Source: Brevibacillus ruminantium
Lineage (GTDB): Bacteria; Bacillota; Bacilli; Brevibacillales; Brevibacillaceae
Direction: 5' to 3'
Assembly: GCF_023746555.1 (NCBI RefSeq)
Contig: NZ_CP098755.1
Span: 3,608,501-3,672,500, forward strand
DNA: 64,000 nucleotides
The translations under genes were made by a program, and so were the position numbers. The notes beneath the pieces are model-generated. The model made no database searches. It was not told where the DNA came from and saw only the letters and a list, made by a program, of their open reading frames with translations. Shown here piece after piece: positions 8,701-17,379 of the stretch. The stretch's first letter is position 1; each line of letters opens with the position of its first letter.

Positions 8701-9761
8701 CTTTCATGAATAAACAAGGCGATTCTGCTGATGACAACCTTGCAGACGGCCAAAATCGGTACGGCGACGATCAATCCGACGATTCCTCCAAGCGCCTCCC
8801 CTGTCAAAAGGGCCATGATGATGAGCAGCGGATGAAGTTGCAGGGAACGCCCTACGACGTTGGGGGAGAGGATATTCCCCTCCAATATTTGAATGATCCC
8901 GTTAACCGCAAGCACAAGCAGCGCCATTTTCACGGAAATCGTAAGGGATACCACGATCGCAGGTGCAGCCCCGATAATGGGGCCAATGTAGGGAATCACG
9001 TTGGTCAGGCAGACCATCGACGCCAGGACAAAGGGGTACGGCATCCCGATCAGCCAGTACCCGATGTAAGCACAGACGCCCACGATCAGCGCCACGAGCA
9101 TCTGACCGTGGATGTAATTGCCAAGTGATTCATTGACATCGCGAAGGACGGCCAACACCTGCTTGCGATAACGGGCAGGTATGATGGACATCCCTGTTCG
9201 GTGAAGGTCCTTCATATCCTTCAGAAGATAAAAGGCAACAAACGGAACAACCGCAAATCCTAGCAGCTTTCCTATTGTATTGCGGGCATTGTGGACAAAC
9301 TGCGTAATAGAGTGAGACATTTTTTCATGCGACTGGACGATGACTCGATCCACCCCGTGCGAAATGCTGTCTGGCAGAAAGTACTTGTGTGCCTCCCATT
9401 CGCTCATCCATTTGTGATACCATTCTGTCAGCCTGGGCAGGTCATCGGAAAGCTCGATCAGCTGTTTGGTGAATATCGGGATGGCGTTGACCACGGCAAT
9501 AGTGATCAGCAGTACGAAACAAGCGTAGATCAACAAGACGGCAATCATCCGGGGCACCCTCCGCTTTTCCAGCAATTCGACGATTGGGTGCAAAATATAT
9601 GCGATCAGAAGACCGACGATAAACGGCAACAAGATTTCCCCAAGCAATCGAAACCAAACGGTCACCACAGGACGCAGCAGCCATAGCAGATTTCCGATGA
9701 TCAACAGCACGACCAGCCAGATGGCCACAGCAAATAAACGGCTGTTGCGAAGTCTATCCAT
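8697..9761 (-). CDS. yrrI: AI-2E family transporter (YrrI-like permease)
   Basis: 354 residues, polytopic, with about seven to eight membrane segments. It has the family layout: two N-terminal helices, a hydrophilic segment near residues 90-150, then the C-terminal helical block with YIGPIIGAAPAI and LEGNILSPNVVGRSLQLHPL. The family includes the E. coli exporter TqsA and Na+/H+ antiporters, so the substrate cannot be assigned. It sits directly upstream of alaS, as in B. subtilis. Confidence 0.88.
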   Translation of the reverse strand: MDRLRNSRLFAVAIWLVVLLIIGNLLWLLRPVVTVWFRLLGEILLPFIVGLLIAYILHPIVELLEKRRVPRMIAVLLIYACFVLLITIAVVNAIPIFTKQLIELSDDLPRLTEWYHKWMSEWEAHKYFLPDSISHGVDRVIVQSHEKMSHSITQFVHNARNTIGKLLGFAVVPFVAFYLLKDMKDLHRTGMSIIPARYRKQVLAVLRDVNESLGNYIHGQMLVALIVGVCAYIGYWLIGMPYPFVLASMVCLTNVIPYIGPIIGAAPAIVVSLTISVKMALLVLAVNGIIQILEGNILSPNVVGRSLQLHPLLIIMALLTGEALGGIVGLIVAVPILAVCKVVISRIALFIHES

Positions 9762-9865
9762 GCGGCGTCCTCCTCTCTCTGGTTTACGTACAAATTAGCC
9801 TGTGCGGATTGGAAGAAAATCATGTAAGTCTCAAAGAAATACATGCACCCTTTCAAAATTATGTA

Positions 9866-9895
9866 TTGACACCTTTTTGATAGAGGTGTTACGAT
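9866..9895 (+). promoter_or_regulatory. Promoter of the riboswitch-terC transcript
   Basis: TTGACA at 9866-9871 and TACGAT at 9890-9895, spaced 18 bases, about 20 bases before the aptamer. Confidence 0.65.
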
Positions 9896-9914
9896 ATAAA
9901 CACAATTGGATATT

Positions 9915-10082
9915 CTCCAAAGGGGAGTAGCTTTTTCGCGACAAAGTCGTCATTACGGGATCACATCCCCGGCTTTGTTGGCAACGTCACGTTCGTTGTA
10001 AGCAAGACCTTTGCCTGAATGGGTAAGGGTCTTTTCTGTTTTCTTCGACCTTTACCTATCGGGGTAAAGGTCGTTTTGTTTT
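9915..10082 (+). promoter_or_regulatory. yybP-ykoY manganese riboswitch with two tandem terminators
   Basis: Conserved aptamer elements are AAAGGGGAGTAGC (9919-9931) and GACCTTTGCC (10006-10015). The second element can instead pair with 10021-10033 in a 12-pair hairpin followed by a TTTTCTGTTTT tract (terminator 1). A second perfect hairpin pairs 10046-10056 with 10063-10073, followed by TTTTGTTTT (terminator 2). The 10022-10031 strand can also pair with 10047-10056, which would break terminator 2 when the aptamer is folded. The yybP-ykoY class senses Mn2+ and usually turns genes on, which fits a TerC-family exporter downstream. Confidence 0.9.
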
Positions 10083-10175
10083 CCTCATCGTGACACAACC
10101 TACATAATTAGGTGTCGTTCGAATATGGGAGCAGCGGCCTTTAGAGACATCCACAAAAAAGGAGGTTGGAGAAAC

Positions 10176-10862
10176 TTGGAGATGTTGTTTACACCCGCTT
10201 TTTGGTCTACTCTTGTCGCCATTATTGTCATCGATCTGGTTCTCGCGGGAGATAACGCCATCGTGATCGGCATGGCTGCCCGCAATCTGCCTGCCCATCA
10301 GCAGAGAAAGGCGATTATCTGGGGAACAGTCGGTGCAGTCGTCATCCGTGCAGCAGCAACGATGGCTGTCGTGTGGCTTTTGAAGATCCCCGGCCTTTTG
10401 CTCGTCGGCGGTCTGATGCTGGTCTGGATCGCGTTGAAGCTGCTCGTACAGGAAGAAGGTCATGAATCAGTCAAAGCTGGCTCCAGCCTGGGTTCGGCCA
10501 TCTGGACGATTGTGGTTGCCGATGCCGTCATGGGCTTGGACAATGTCATCGCAGTCGCCGGTGCCGCTCATGGCAGTTTCCTTTTAGTGGTTCTCGGTCT
10601 GATCATTAGCGTTCCGGTAATGGTCTGGGGCAGCACACTCGTCCTTAAGGTCATGGACCGCTTCCCGGCAGTGATGTACATCGGTTCAGCAGTGCTGGCT
10701 TACACCGCTGGAAGCATGATTACCAGTGAACCGTTCGTAAAAGGTTTCTTCATCGAGCACCCTGTACTGAAATGGGCATTGATCGCCGGTGTGATCGTCG
10801 GCATCCTGCTGATTGGACGCGTGAAAAACCAGGCCCAAAAAAGAGTAGCGGAGCAGTCCTGA
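10176..10862 (+). CDS. TerC family membrane protein, YjbE type (probable Mn2+ exporter)
   Basis: 228 residues with about seven membrane helices. Paired acidic motifs lie in the membrane: LVLAGDNAIVIGMA near residue 25 and DAVMGLDNVIAVAG near residue 115. These are typical of TerC/YkoY/YjbE proteins, some of which export Mn2+ or metallate secreted enzymes. The TTG at 10176 is chosen because AGGAGG lies ten bases upstream; an ATG six bases later is also possible. Metal specificity is inferred mainly from the riboswitch. Confidence 0.88.
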   Translation: MEMLFTPAFWSTLVAIIVIDLVLAGDNAIVIGMAARNLPAHQQRKAIIWGTVGAVVIRAAATMAVVWLLKIPGLLLVGGLMLVWIALKLLVQEEGHESVKAGSSLGSAIWTIVVADAVMGLDNVIAVAGAAHGSFLLVVLGLIISVPVMVWGSTLVLKVMDRFPAVMYIGSAVLAYTAGSMITSEPFVKGFFIEHPVLKWALIAGVIVGILLIGRVKNQAQKRVAEQS

Positions 10863-10916
10863 TCGACACAAAACAGCCAAGACGTTTCAATCCCCGAAGA
10901 AAGGGGAGGTTTTTCA

Positions 10917-10957
10917 CAGAAAAAAGGCTTTGCCTCACTCCGTGCAAAGCCTTTTCT
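10917..10957. terminator. Bidirectional terminator between terC and the peptide operon
   Basis: A 12-base inverted repeat (AAAAGGCTTTGC/GCAAAGCCTTTT) carries T-rich flanks on both strands. It serves convergent transcription of terC and the serine hydrolase gene. Confidence 0.85.
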
Positions 10958-10998
10958 GCTGTTTTGAACAAAGCCTTTGATCAGGCCAGGCGGTGAAT

Positions 10999-12435
10999 TT
11001 AAGCAGAGTGCTCCTTCTGTTCAGCCCTCTGCAACTGGCGGAAGCCAAGACTCATCCGAATCACGCGCCCTTCTTCATCACGGATGAAAGTGGTGTGATA
11101 CTGGGTATCTCTCTTTTTAAAGACGAAACGATCCCGGTCTACGCAACGAAATGGAAATGTGCTTCCTTGAAAGGTAACCGAAAGTTGACCATCGACTACA
11201 CCAACTGCTGCATGCGCCCCCTCACCCGACTGATAGACACCGAGATAGTCGGCCAATGACTCCGCCGATACCTCCACTTCCGGGTATGAAAAGGGAAGTT
11301 CATCGGCAGGTCGTGAGCGCATCACGTTTAAAGACCCTGTCATGAGTTCCTGTGCAGACACACCGTCCGCATTGCTAAGCACGGCACCGCTTATGCCTGT
11401 CTCGGGCACAGTAAAGATTTGTGCGCTCACCCCTTTGATCGAACCGCCGTGCTCTACCAATGTCCCTCCAAAGCAACCGGGGGTAATCATCAGCCCGTAT
11501 CCGTAATAACTCTGCCCCTGAATGGGAAAGTGGGGAGTGGTCATCTGCTGTACGCTTTCCTCAGAGAGAATTCGCACATCCTCTACCAAACCGCCTGTTC
11601 GGAAAATTTCCGTATAGCGAAGCAAATCCCGAATTGTCGATTTTAAGAAGCCTGCAGCCGTCATGGAAGGCGATGCCCACCAGCTAGGAGAAGCATACAC
11701 TTCATTTATGTTTCCGGGATTTCTGGTGTACAATTTTGCGACATCGTCAAACTGCTCCAGTTCCTCGGCTGTAAAAACCGTTCGGCTCATTCCAGCAGGC
11801 TGAAGAATGGTTTCTGTGACATATTGCTCGTAGCTGATGCCGCTCAACCGCTCGATAATGACACCCAACAAGGCATAGCTGTCATTGGAGTAGCTGAATT
11901 GTGTTCCCGGCGGTCCCAGCACTGTCACTTCTTGTGCGGCAATAAATTCAATGAGTTCATCATGCGTGTCGATATAGGGAAGCTCCGCCAGTCTCTTCTC
12001 ATGCTCCGTGCCTTTGAGTTCGGGGTCCTGCTCCATGCTCCGCTTGCCTGCGCTATACAAGGTAGGGAGCGGCGGCAATCCGGTTGTATGTGTCATCAGA
12101 TGGTGGATGGTCACCTGGTCAGTATACTGGTTCAAAGGCATGCGAAACTCGGGCAGATACTGGATAACGGGATCATGAACACGCAGTTTTCCCGCTTCTT
12201 GCAGCTTCATGATGGCGACACACGTAAAGGATTTCGTGACCGACCCGATGCCAAACACAGTGTCAAGCGTGATTTCCAGCTGCTCCTCTCTGTCCCGAAA
12301 GCCCAATCCCTTGTGATAGATCAGCTCTCCCTCCCTGCAAATTCCCACCGCAATGCCGGGTGCTTGGGTGTCCTCTTTCAGCTTTGCCGCATACTCCTCA
12401 AATGCTTTTGTCCACTCCAGGCTGGTTGTCTTCAC
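10999..12435 (-). CDS. Serine hydrolase, beta-lactamase class C/peptidase S12 type
   Basis: 478 residues. The S12 catalytic signature is complete: SVTK at 65-68, YSN at 182-184 and HGG at 329-331. A C-terminal region of about 110 residues resembles the beta-rich domain found in D-aminopeptidase-type and related hydrolases. No signal peptide is seen, so it should be cytoplasmic. It starts at the GTG at 12435 with AAGGAGG upstream. As last gene of the peptide import/racemase operon it could be a D-aminopeptidase or D-dipeptidase; an esterase role cannot be excluded. Confidence 0.88.
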   Translation of the reverse strand: MKTTSLEWTKAFEEYAAKLKEDTQAPGIAVGICREGELIYHKGLGFRDREEQLEITLDTVFGIGSVTKSFTCVAIMKLQEAGKLRVHDPVIQYLPEFRMPLNQYTDQVTIHHLMTHTTGLPPLPTLYSAGKRSMEQDPELKGTEHEKRLAELPYIDTHDELIEFIAAQEVTVLGPPGTQFSYSNDSYALLGVIIERLSGISYEQYVTETILQPAGMSRTVFTAEELEQFDDVAKLYTRNPGNINEVYASPSWWASPSMTAAGFLKSTIRDLLRYTEIFRTGGLVEDVRILSEESVQQMTTPHFPIQGQSYYGYGLMITPGCFGGTLVEHGGSIKGVSAQIFTVPETGISGAVLSNADGVSAQELMTGSLNVMRSRPADELPFSYPEVEVSAESLADYLGVYQSGEGAHAAVGVVDGQLSVTFQGSTFPFRCVDRDRFVFKKRDTQYHTTFIRDEEGRVIRMSLGFRQLQRAEQKEHSA

Positions 12436-12455
12436 GTCCAAACCCTCCTTTTCAT

Positions 12456-13286
12456 TTAGAAGCGCAGGTTTTCTGCCTTTTCCAGAACGTAATAGTGAAC
12501 GGGGCCATCTCCGCGAATGAAGCCCGTGATGGCGTATCCGCTGGAAAACGCTTGTGTCAGTGCATGACGTAGTGCGTACCGCCATGCCAGAGCCAGATCT
12601 AGATGCATTTTTTTCAACTCATGAATGGCGCGAGGGACAGCGACCCGGTATCCCTCCTGATCCATGTCAGGCATCATACTTACCTGTGGAGAGAGCTGCT
12701 CTCCCCCTTGATTCCATCCAACCCATATCGGGTAATCACTCCACGGCGCAGCCGCTGTTGCATGACCCAAGATCGCTTCTTTCACACGCGGCGAATCCAG
12801 CATCCACTCCAGGACGAACCGGTCTGACGGCAAGCCGTTGTTAATCTTGTCATTCATCTCTCCGTAATAGGCGGGCAAATAAGTTCGGATGTATCCGCCC
12901 AGTTTGCCCAGATTCAGATTGGCATTTCGCGCTTCCAGCGGGTCAAATGTCCAAATCATTTTCTGATAGCCGTGCTGCAGTGCCCAGATGCGTTGTTCCA
13001 GCTTCAGCCTTTGGCCAATCCCGTCATCCCGATATTCAGGCAAAATTCCCAGCATATGTGAACAAAGATATGCCTCCCCCTGTTGAAAACCGGCGAATCC
13101 GTAGCAAAAGCCGACCAAACGTTCCCCATCATATGCCCCGATCAACACACCGCCATTGTTCTTCACTGCCAGGAGCTGAGCCAGCGGGGTCACGCTGTCC
13201 TCCCCCCAGATGGCTCTCTGCAGGCTGACCACCTCGCGAATCTCTTCGATCTCCGAAATCACCCGGTATCTTTTGTCGGGTTGCAT
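12456..13286 (-). CDS. GNAT acyltransferase, probable D-amino acid N-succinyltransferase
   Basis: 276 residues, COG3375-like. The GNAT core (LVGFCYGF, then the SHMLGILPEYRDDGIGQRLK acyl-CoA loop near residues 76-95) is followed by a long C-terminal half typical of this subgroup. In Geobacillus and Bacillus, proteins of this type sit beside N-succinylamino acid racemase and succinylate D-amino acids. The adjacent racemase gene, 30 bases upstream, supports the same role here. The acyl donor and substrate are inferred from this context, not shown. Confidence 0.82.
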   Translation of the reverse strand: MQPDKRYRVISEIEEIREVVSLQRAIWGEDSVTPLAQLLAVKNNGGVLIGAYDGERLVGFCYGFAGFQQGEAYLCSHMLGILPEYRDDGIGQRLKLEQRIWALQHGYQKMIWTFDPLEARNANLNLGKLGGYIRTYLPAYYGEMNDKINNGLPSDRFVLEWMLDSPRVKEAILGHATAAAPWSDYPIWVGWNQGGEQLSPQVSMMPDMDQEGYRVAVPRAIHELKKMHLDLALAWRYALRHALTQAFSSGYAITGFIRGDGPVHYYVLEKAENLRF

Positions 13287-13316
13287 ACTCTACCACTCCT
13301 GCTTCCTGTCTACTTC

Positions 13317-14438
13317 TTACATCTCGTTGGGACGGAAAATCTCCTTTTTGATCAGGAACTTGTCAACGCGTCTCTGATCCAGCTCATAGCCGATGCCCGG
13401 TCCGGCAGGCACCTGGAGAATGCCGGGTCTTGCGAGCTTTACCTCCGGGCTTACAATATCCTCTTGCCAATACCTGTTGGAAGCTGACGTATCCCCCGGC
13501 AGCGTGAAATTGGGCAGGGACGTGACGGCGATATTATGGGCGCGTCCGACGCCCGACTCAAACATCCCGCCACACCAGACCGGTATCTGCCGCTCCTCGC
13601 AAAGGTCGTGAATCTTTCTCGATTCCGTAAGTCCCCCGACTCGACCGATCTTGATATTGATGATTCGGCAGCTCCCCAGTTCAATCGCCTTGCGGGCATC
13701 TTCCGCAGAATGAATGCTTTCATCAAGACAAATCGGCGTCCGCAGCTGCTTTTGGAGCTGGGCATGGTCCACGATATCGTCATGAGCCAAAGGCTGTTCA
13801 ATCATCATCAACTGGAAATGATCCAGCTCCTTCAGCCGATCCATCTGATCCATGCGGTACGCGGAATTGGCGTCAGCCATCAAAGGGACTTCATCCCCGA
13901 AACGCTTGCGGATTGCCTCAATCGGCTGCAGGTCAAAGCCAGGCTTGATTTTGACTTTGATCTTTTTATATCCTTCTTCCAAAAAACGCTCTACTTTTTC
14001 CAGGACTTCATCTACAGTCGGTTCGATGCCAATACTGACGCCTACCTCAATCTCTTCTTTTCGTCCACCCAAAGCCGCCGCCAGCGAGACTCCCTTCTGC
14101 TTGGCGTACAAATCCCATACTGCCCCCTCCAAAGCGGCCTTCGCCATATTGTGGCGGCGAATCGGTTCGAACAGCGCGGAGACGTCCTCCGGCCTGTTCA
14201 CCTGACTGCGAAGCAGCAGCGGGATCAGATAAGCTCGCAGCATGTACGAGACCGTTTCATTCGTTTCTTCTATATAGTAAGGGCCCTCCATCGCGACGCT
14301 CTCGGCGTGACCAACCGCCCCCTCTCCATACACACTGACCAGGACAAAACGCCTTCCATCCATACGGCCGAAGCTGGCCTCAAATGGCGTCAGATACGGC
14401 ATCTGCAAATGTTGAAGCTCAATGCGCTCGATGTTCAA
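13317..14438 (-). CDS. N-succinylamino acid racemase (OSBS/NSAR enolase superfamily)
   Basis: 373 residues. The catalytic set of the family is present with near-identical numbering: K163 in KVKIK, metal ligands D189, E214 and D239, and K263 in NIKIGRVGG. The motifs NMAKAALEGAVWDLYAK, MIEQPL and VWCGGM are diagnostic of NSAR/OSBS rather than the YkfB dipeptide epimerases. No other menaquinone genes are nearby, so racemisation of N-succinyl (or N-acyl) amino acids is the likelier function. The start is the TTG at 14438, with GGGAGG nine bases upstream. It pairs with the downstream GNAT gene. Confidence 0.9.
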   Translation of the reverse strand: MNIERIELQHLQMPYLTPFEASFGRMDGRRFVLVSVYGEGAVGHAESVAMEGPYYIEETNETVSYMLRAYLIPLLLRSQVNRPEDVSALFEPIRRHNMAKAALEGAVWDLYAKQKGVSLAAALGGRKEEIEVGVSIGIEPTVDEVLEKVERFLEEGYKKIKVKIKPGFDLQPIEAIRKRFGDEVPLMADANSAYRMDQMDRLKELDHFQLMMIEQPLAHDDIVDHAQLQKQLRTPICLDESIHSAEDARKAIELGSCRIINIKIGRVGGLTESRKIHDLCEERQIPVWCGGMFESGVGRAHNIAVTSLPNFTLPGDTSASNRYWQEDIVSPEVKLARPGILQVPAGPGIGYELDQRRVDKFLIKKEIFRPNEM

Positions 14439-14467
14439 CCGTTGTTTCCTCCCCTCTCTCTCCACAA

Positions 14468-15442
14468 CTACGTCGTATATAAATGACAAGAGACATAATG
14501 TCCCGGATGTACCTCTCGTTCCACAGGTCGGACACTCTGGCAAATCTCCATGCGCTTGCCGCAGCGGGTGTGAAAAGCACAGCCTGACGGTGGGTTAGCA
14601 GGACTGGGAACATCTCCTTTCAGCATGATTCGCTCTTTTTTGAACAGCGGACTGGTGCTTGGAACAGCCGACATGAGCGCCTGCGTATAGGGGTGCAGCG
14701 GATTGGAAAAGAGCTGCGCCTTTTCACCAATTTCCACAATTCTGCCCAGGTACATCACAGCGATCCGGTTGCTGATATGTTTGACCACGCCCAGGTCATG
14801 CGAAATAAACAGATAGGTCAAGCCCAGGCTCTCCTGTAAATCCTGCAACAGGTTGACAATCTGGGCCTGGATCGAGACATCGAGTGCGGAAACCGGCTCG
14901 TCTGCCACGATCAGTTCCGGACTGACGGCCAACGCGCGGGCAATCCCGATTCGCTGCCGCTGTCCCCCGCTAAACTCATGCGGGTACCGATCCGCCTGGG
15001 ATGGGTTTAGGCCTACAAGCTTTAACAGCTCCATGACCTGCTCCCGGCGCTCCTCTTTGGTCCGCGCATCAGCCCGGACGGAAATAGCCTCCTCCAGAGC
15101 AGAATAGATCGTCAATTTTGGATTCAAAGACGCATACGGGTCCTGGAAGACAATTTGCATGCGCTGTCGCAGCTTCCTCAGCTCCGATGACCGCATGGTT
15201 GTCATTTCGTTCCCATCGAAGACGACGGAACCGCTTGTCGGTTTGATCAGGCTCAGAATGCTTCGCCCTGTGGTTGACTTACCACAGCCGCTTTCACCAA
15301 CCAGTCCAAGCGTCTCCCCCTTTCTCAGGCGAAACGATACACCATCCACTGCCTTCACATACCCGTTGCTTCGACCAAACCAGCTGTTACGGAGCGGAAA
15401 ATAGGTTTGCAGCTGATCTACGGTAAGCAGCCACTCACTCAT
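14468..15442 (-). CDS. Peptide ABC transporter ATP-binding protein, OppF/DppF type
   Basis: 324 residues. Walker A GESGCGKST is at about residues 49-57, the signature SGGQRQR near 157, and Walker B LIVADEP near 178. The C-terminal oligopeptide-type extension has CAFHTRCGKRMEIC. It energises import through the DppB/DppC-like permeases of the same operon. Its ATG overlaps the stop of the OppD gene (ATGA), so the two ATPases should be made in equal amounts. Confidence 0.95.
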   Translation of the reverse strand: MSEWLLTVDQLQTYFPLRNSWFGRSNGYVKAVDGVSFRLRKGETLGLVGESGCGKSTTGRSILSLIKPTSGSVVFDGNEMTTMRSSELRKLRQRMQIVFQDPYASLNPKLTIYSALEEAISVRADARTKEERREQVMELLKLVGLNPSQADRYPHEFSGGQRQRIGIARALAVSPELIVADEPVSALDVSIQAQIVNLLQDLQESLGLTYLFISHDLGVVKHISNRIAVMYLGRIVEIGEKAQLFSNPLHPYTQALMSAVPSTSPLFKKERIMLKGDVPSPANPPSGCAFHTRCGKRMEICQSVRPVEREVHPGHYVSCHLYTT

Positions 15443-16419
15443 ATCGCCAGCTCCTTCTTGGCATACAGCCAGCAGCGAACCGCTTGCATGCCCGTTTGGG
15501 TAAGCGGGGGCTTCTGATGGGCACAGTATTCCCGCGCCTCTTTGCAGCGCGAGAAAAAGGGACAGCCTCTCGTCAGCTCGCCCAGAAGCGGGACATTTCC
15601 TTCTATCGGCTCCAGCCGCTTTCGATCATCCTCCAGGCGCGGGACGGATTGCAAAAGTCCGATCGTGTACGGGTGCTTGGGCTGGGTAAAAAGGGTCGCA
15701 GCGTCCGCCTCCTCTACGATCTCCCCGTAATACATCACCAGCACGCGGTCAGCCATCTCCGCTACGACTCCCAGGTCATGCGTAATCAGCAAAATAGAAG
15801 TATGATACGTCTTCTTCAGCTCGTTCATCAGCTCCAGGATTTGCGCCTGAATCGTCACATCCAGGGCGGTTGTCGGCTCGTCTGCGATCAACAAGGTGGG
15901 ATTGCAGGCCATTGCCATGGCGATCATGACACGCTGCTTCATCCCCCCGGATAATTGGTGCGGGTATTCATCCACGATTTTTTCCGCACGGGGTATCCCT
16001 ACCTTTTGCAGCATCTCAATCGTCTTTTCTCGCCGCTCCTTTTTGGACAGCGTGGTATGAATGCTGAATACCTCCCCAATCTGCTGGCCGATGGTATGAA
16101 CCGGATTGAGAGACGTCATTGGCTCCTGGAAAATCATCGAGATTTCCCGCCCGCGAATGGATCTCATCTCTTTCTCCGACAAACTGCTGATCACGGTATC
16201 GTTCCATCGGATTTCTCCCTCCACCTGACCTACATTCTTTTTGATCAGTCCCATGATGGCCAGGGAGGTGATGCTCTTGCCGCAGCCTGATTCGCCTACG
16301 AGCGCTACCGTCTCTTTTGGCTGAATCTTGAACGATACATCGCGAATCGCTGTTACGGTACCGGTCTCCGTGAAAAATTTCATCTGGAGCCGGTCAACCT
16401 CCAGCAGCGTCTTGTCCAT
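15439..16419 (-). CDS. Peptide ABC transporter ATP-binding protein, OppD/DppD type
   Basis: 326 residues with Walker A GESGCGKSITS, signature SGGMKQRVMIA and Walker B LLIADEPTTALD. The C-terminal cysteine-rich block (CPFFSRCKEAREYC) is usual for OppD/DppD. It overlaps oppF by four bases. The order within the operon (SBP, B, C, hydrolase, D, F) is that of a dipeptide importer with a hydrolase inserted between permease and ATPase genes. Confidence 0.95.
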   Translation of the reverse strand: MDKTLLEVDRLQMKFFTETGTVTAIRDVSFKIQPKETVALVGESGCGKSITSLAIMGLIKKNVGQVEGEIRWNDTVISSLSEKEMRSIRGREISMIFQEPMTSLNPVHTIGQQIGEVFSIHTTLSKKERREKTIEMLQKVGIPRAEKIVDEYPHQLSGGMKQRVMIAMAMACNPTLLIADEPTTALDVTIQAQILELMNELKKTYHTSILLITHDLGVVAEMADRVLVMYYGEIVEEADAATLFTQPKHPYTIGLLQSVPRLEDDRKRLEPIEGNVPLLGELTRGCPFFSRCKEAREYCAHQKPPLTQTGMQAVRCWLYAKKELAI

Positions 16420-16459
16420 AGCACGCCTCCTCTCTTGGGTTCATCTGCAACTTCCCTGT

Positions 16460-17347
16460 TTACCCTTCCGTAAAATGGGCATAGACCGCGCGTGTGATCT
16501 CGGCGATGGCCAGTTGACCCTCGTTTATGGTCGGATTGCCATGGGAAAGCACCGATATGGCAAAGGAGCCTTTATCCTCGGGCAGAAATACAATCCCTAC
16601 GTCGTTGACAACGGTACCCACTGTACCTGATTTGGTCGCGGTCTTGACCCGCTCCGGCAATAGGTAGGGAATCCGGTTGCGAAGCTGCTGCCTTAGCATG
16701 ATATCCAGCATGCCGTTGCTTGCCTCAGGCGAGACCAATTTCCCGGCTGCGATCCACTCCAGCAGCCGGTTGATCTCCTGCGGCGTTGACACATTATTTT
16801 CGGAGCTTGCTTCAAAAAGGCTGGCTTGCTTGTCAAACTGGCCGGCCTCTACCCTTTCGTGAAACAGCTTGTAAGTCTCCGCGCGAGGCTTGGGTTCATC
16901 GATTCCGACGCACTGGCTCAGCAGTCTCCAGCAGCTGTGCTTGATCGACGTACCTTCCAGGCCAAGCTGCTTCATATACTGCTCAACCCGCTCGATCCCC
17001 ACCAATTCCAGCACCTGGTCTGTAGCAAAATTGTCGCTGACGATGATCATCAGCATCGCCAGGTCTTTTATCGAGACCTCCGCTCCCGGATCAAGCTCCT
17101 GAAGAACTCCGGAGCCAGGCACTCGCTCTTCAAATTTCAGGCGAATCCGCGCATCCAACTGCAGTCTGCCTTCCTCGACATCGCGAAACAGAGCAGCCAG
17201 GATCGGCACCTTAAACACGCTCGCCAATTGAAATGGCTTGCTTTCGTTCATGCCTGCGGATTCACCCGTCTGCAAATGCTTGACGGCAACGCCAAAGCTT
17301 CCTTTTTGCTTCGCTACGATAGCGTCCAGCTTTCCTTGCAGAGTCAT
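16460..17347 (-). CDS. Cytoplasmic class A beta-lactamase-fold serine hydrolase
   Basis: 295 residues. It has the SxxK motif SVFK at 43-46, SDN at 104-106 and KSG at 239-241, the active-site frame of class A beta-lactamases. No signal peptide is present, and no clear ExxLN omega-loop glutamate motif is seen where class A enzymes have one. The gene sits between permease and ATPase genes of a peptide importer. A cytoplasmic peptidase or amidase acting on imported peptides is therefore likelier than antibiotic resistance. The precise substrate is unknown. Confidence 0.85.
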   Translation of the reverse strand: MTLQGKLDAIVAKQKGSFGVAVKHLQTGESAGMNESKPFQLASVFKVPILAALFRDVEEGRLQLDARIRLKFEERVPGSGVLQELDPGAEVSIKDLAMLMIIVSDNFATDQVLELVGIERVEQYMKQLGLEGTSIKHSCWRLLSQCVGIDEPKPRAETYKLFHERVEAGQFDKQASLFEASSENNVSTPQEINRLLEWIAAGKLVSPEASNGMLDIMLRQQLRNRIPYLLPERVKTATKSGTVGTVVNDVGIVFLPEDKGSFAISVLSHGNPTINEGQLAIAEITRAVYAHFTEG

Positions 17348-17379
17348 TTCGTTTCCTCCTCTCCCTCATGCTAGATTGA

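Noticed and set aside
13317..14438. Reading the enolase-superfamily gene as an L-Ala-D/L-Glu epimerase (YkfB)
   Set aside because: The motifs and residue numbering match OSBS/NSAR, and the adjacent COG3375 GNAT is the NSAR partner.
13536..14486. Open frame of 316 codons on the plus strand
   Set aside because: Antisense to the racemase gene, whose catalytic residues are intact.
16460..17347. Antibiotic-resistance beta-lactamase
   Set aside because: No signal peptide, no clear omega-loop ExxLN motif, and an operon context of peptide uptake.
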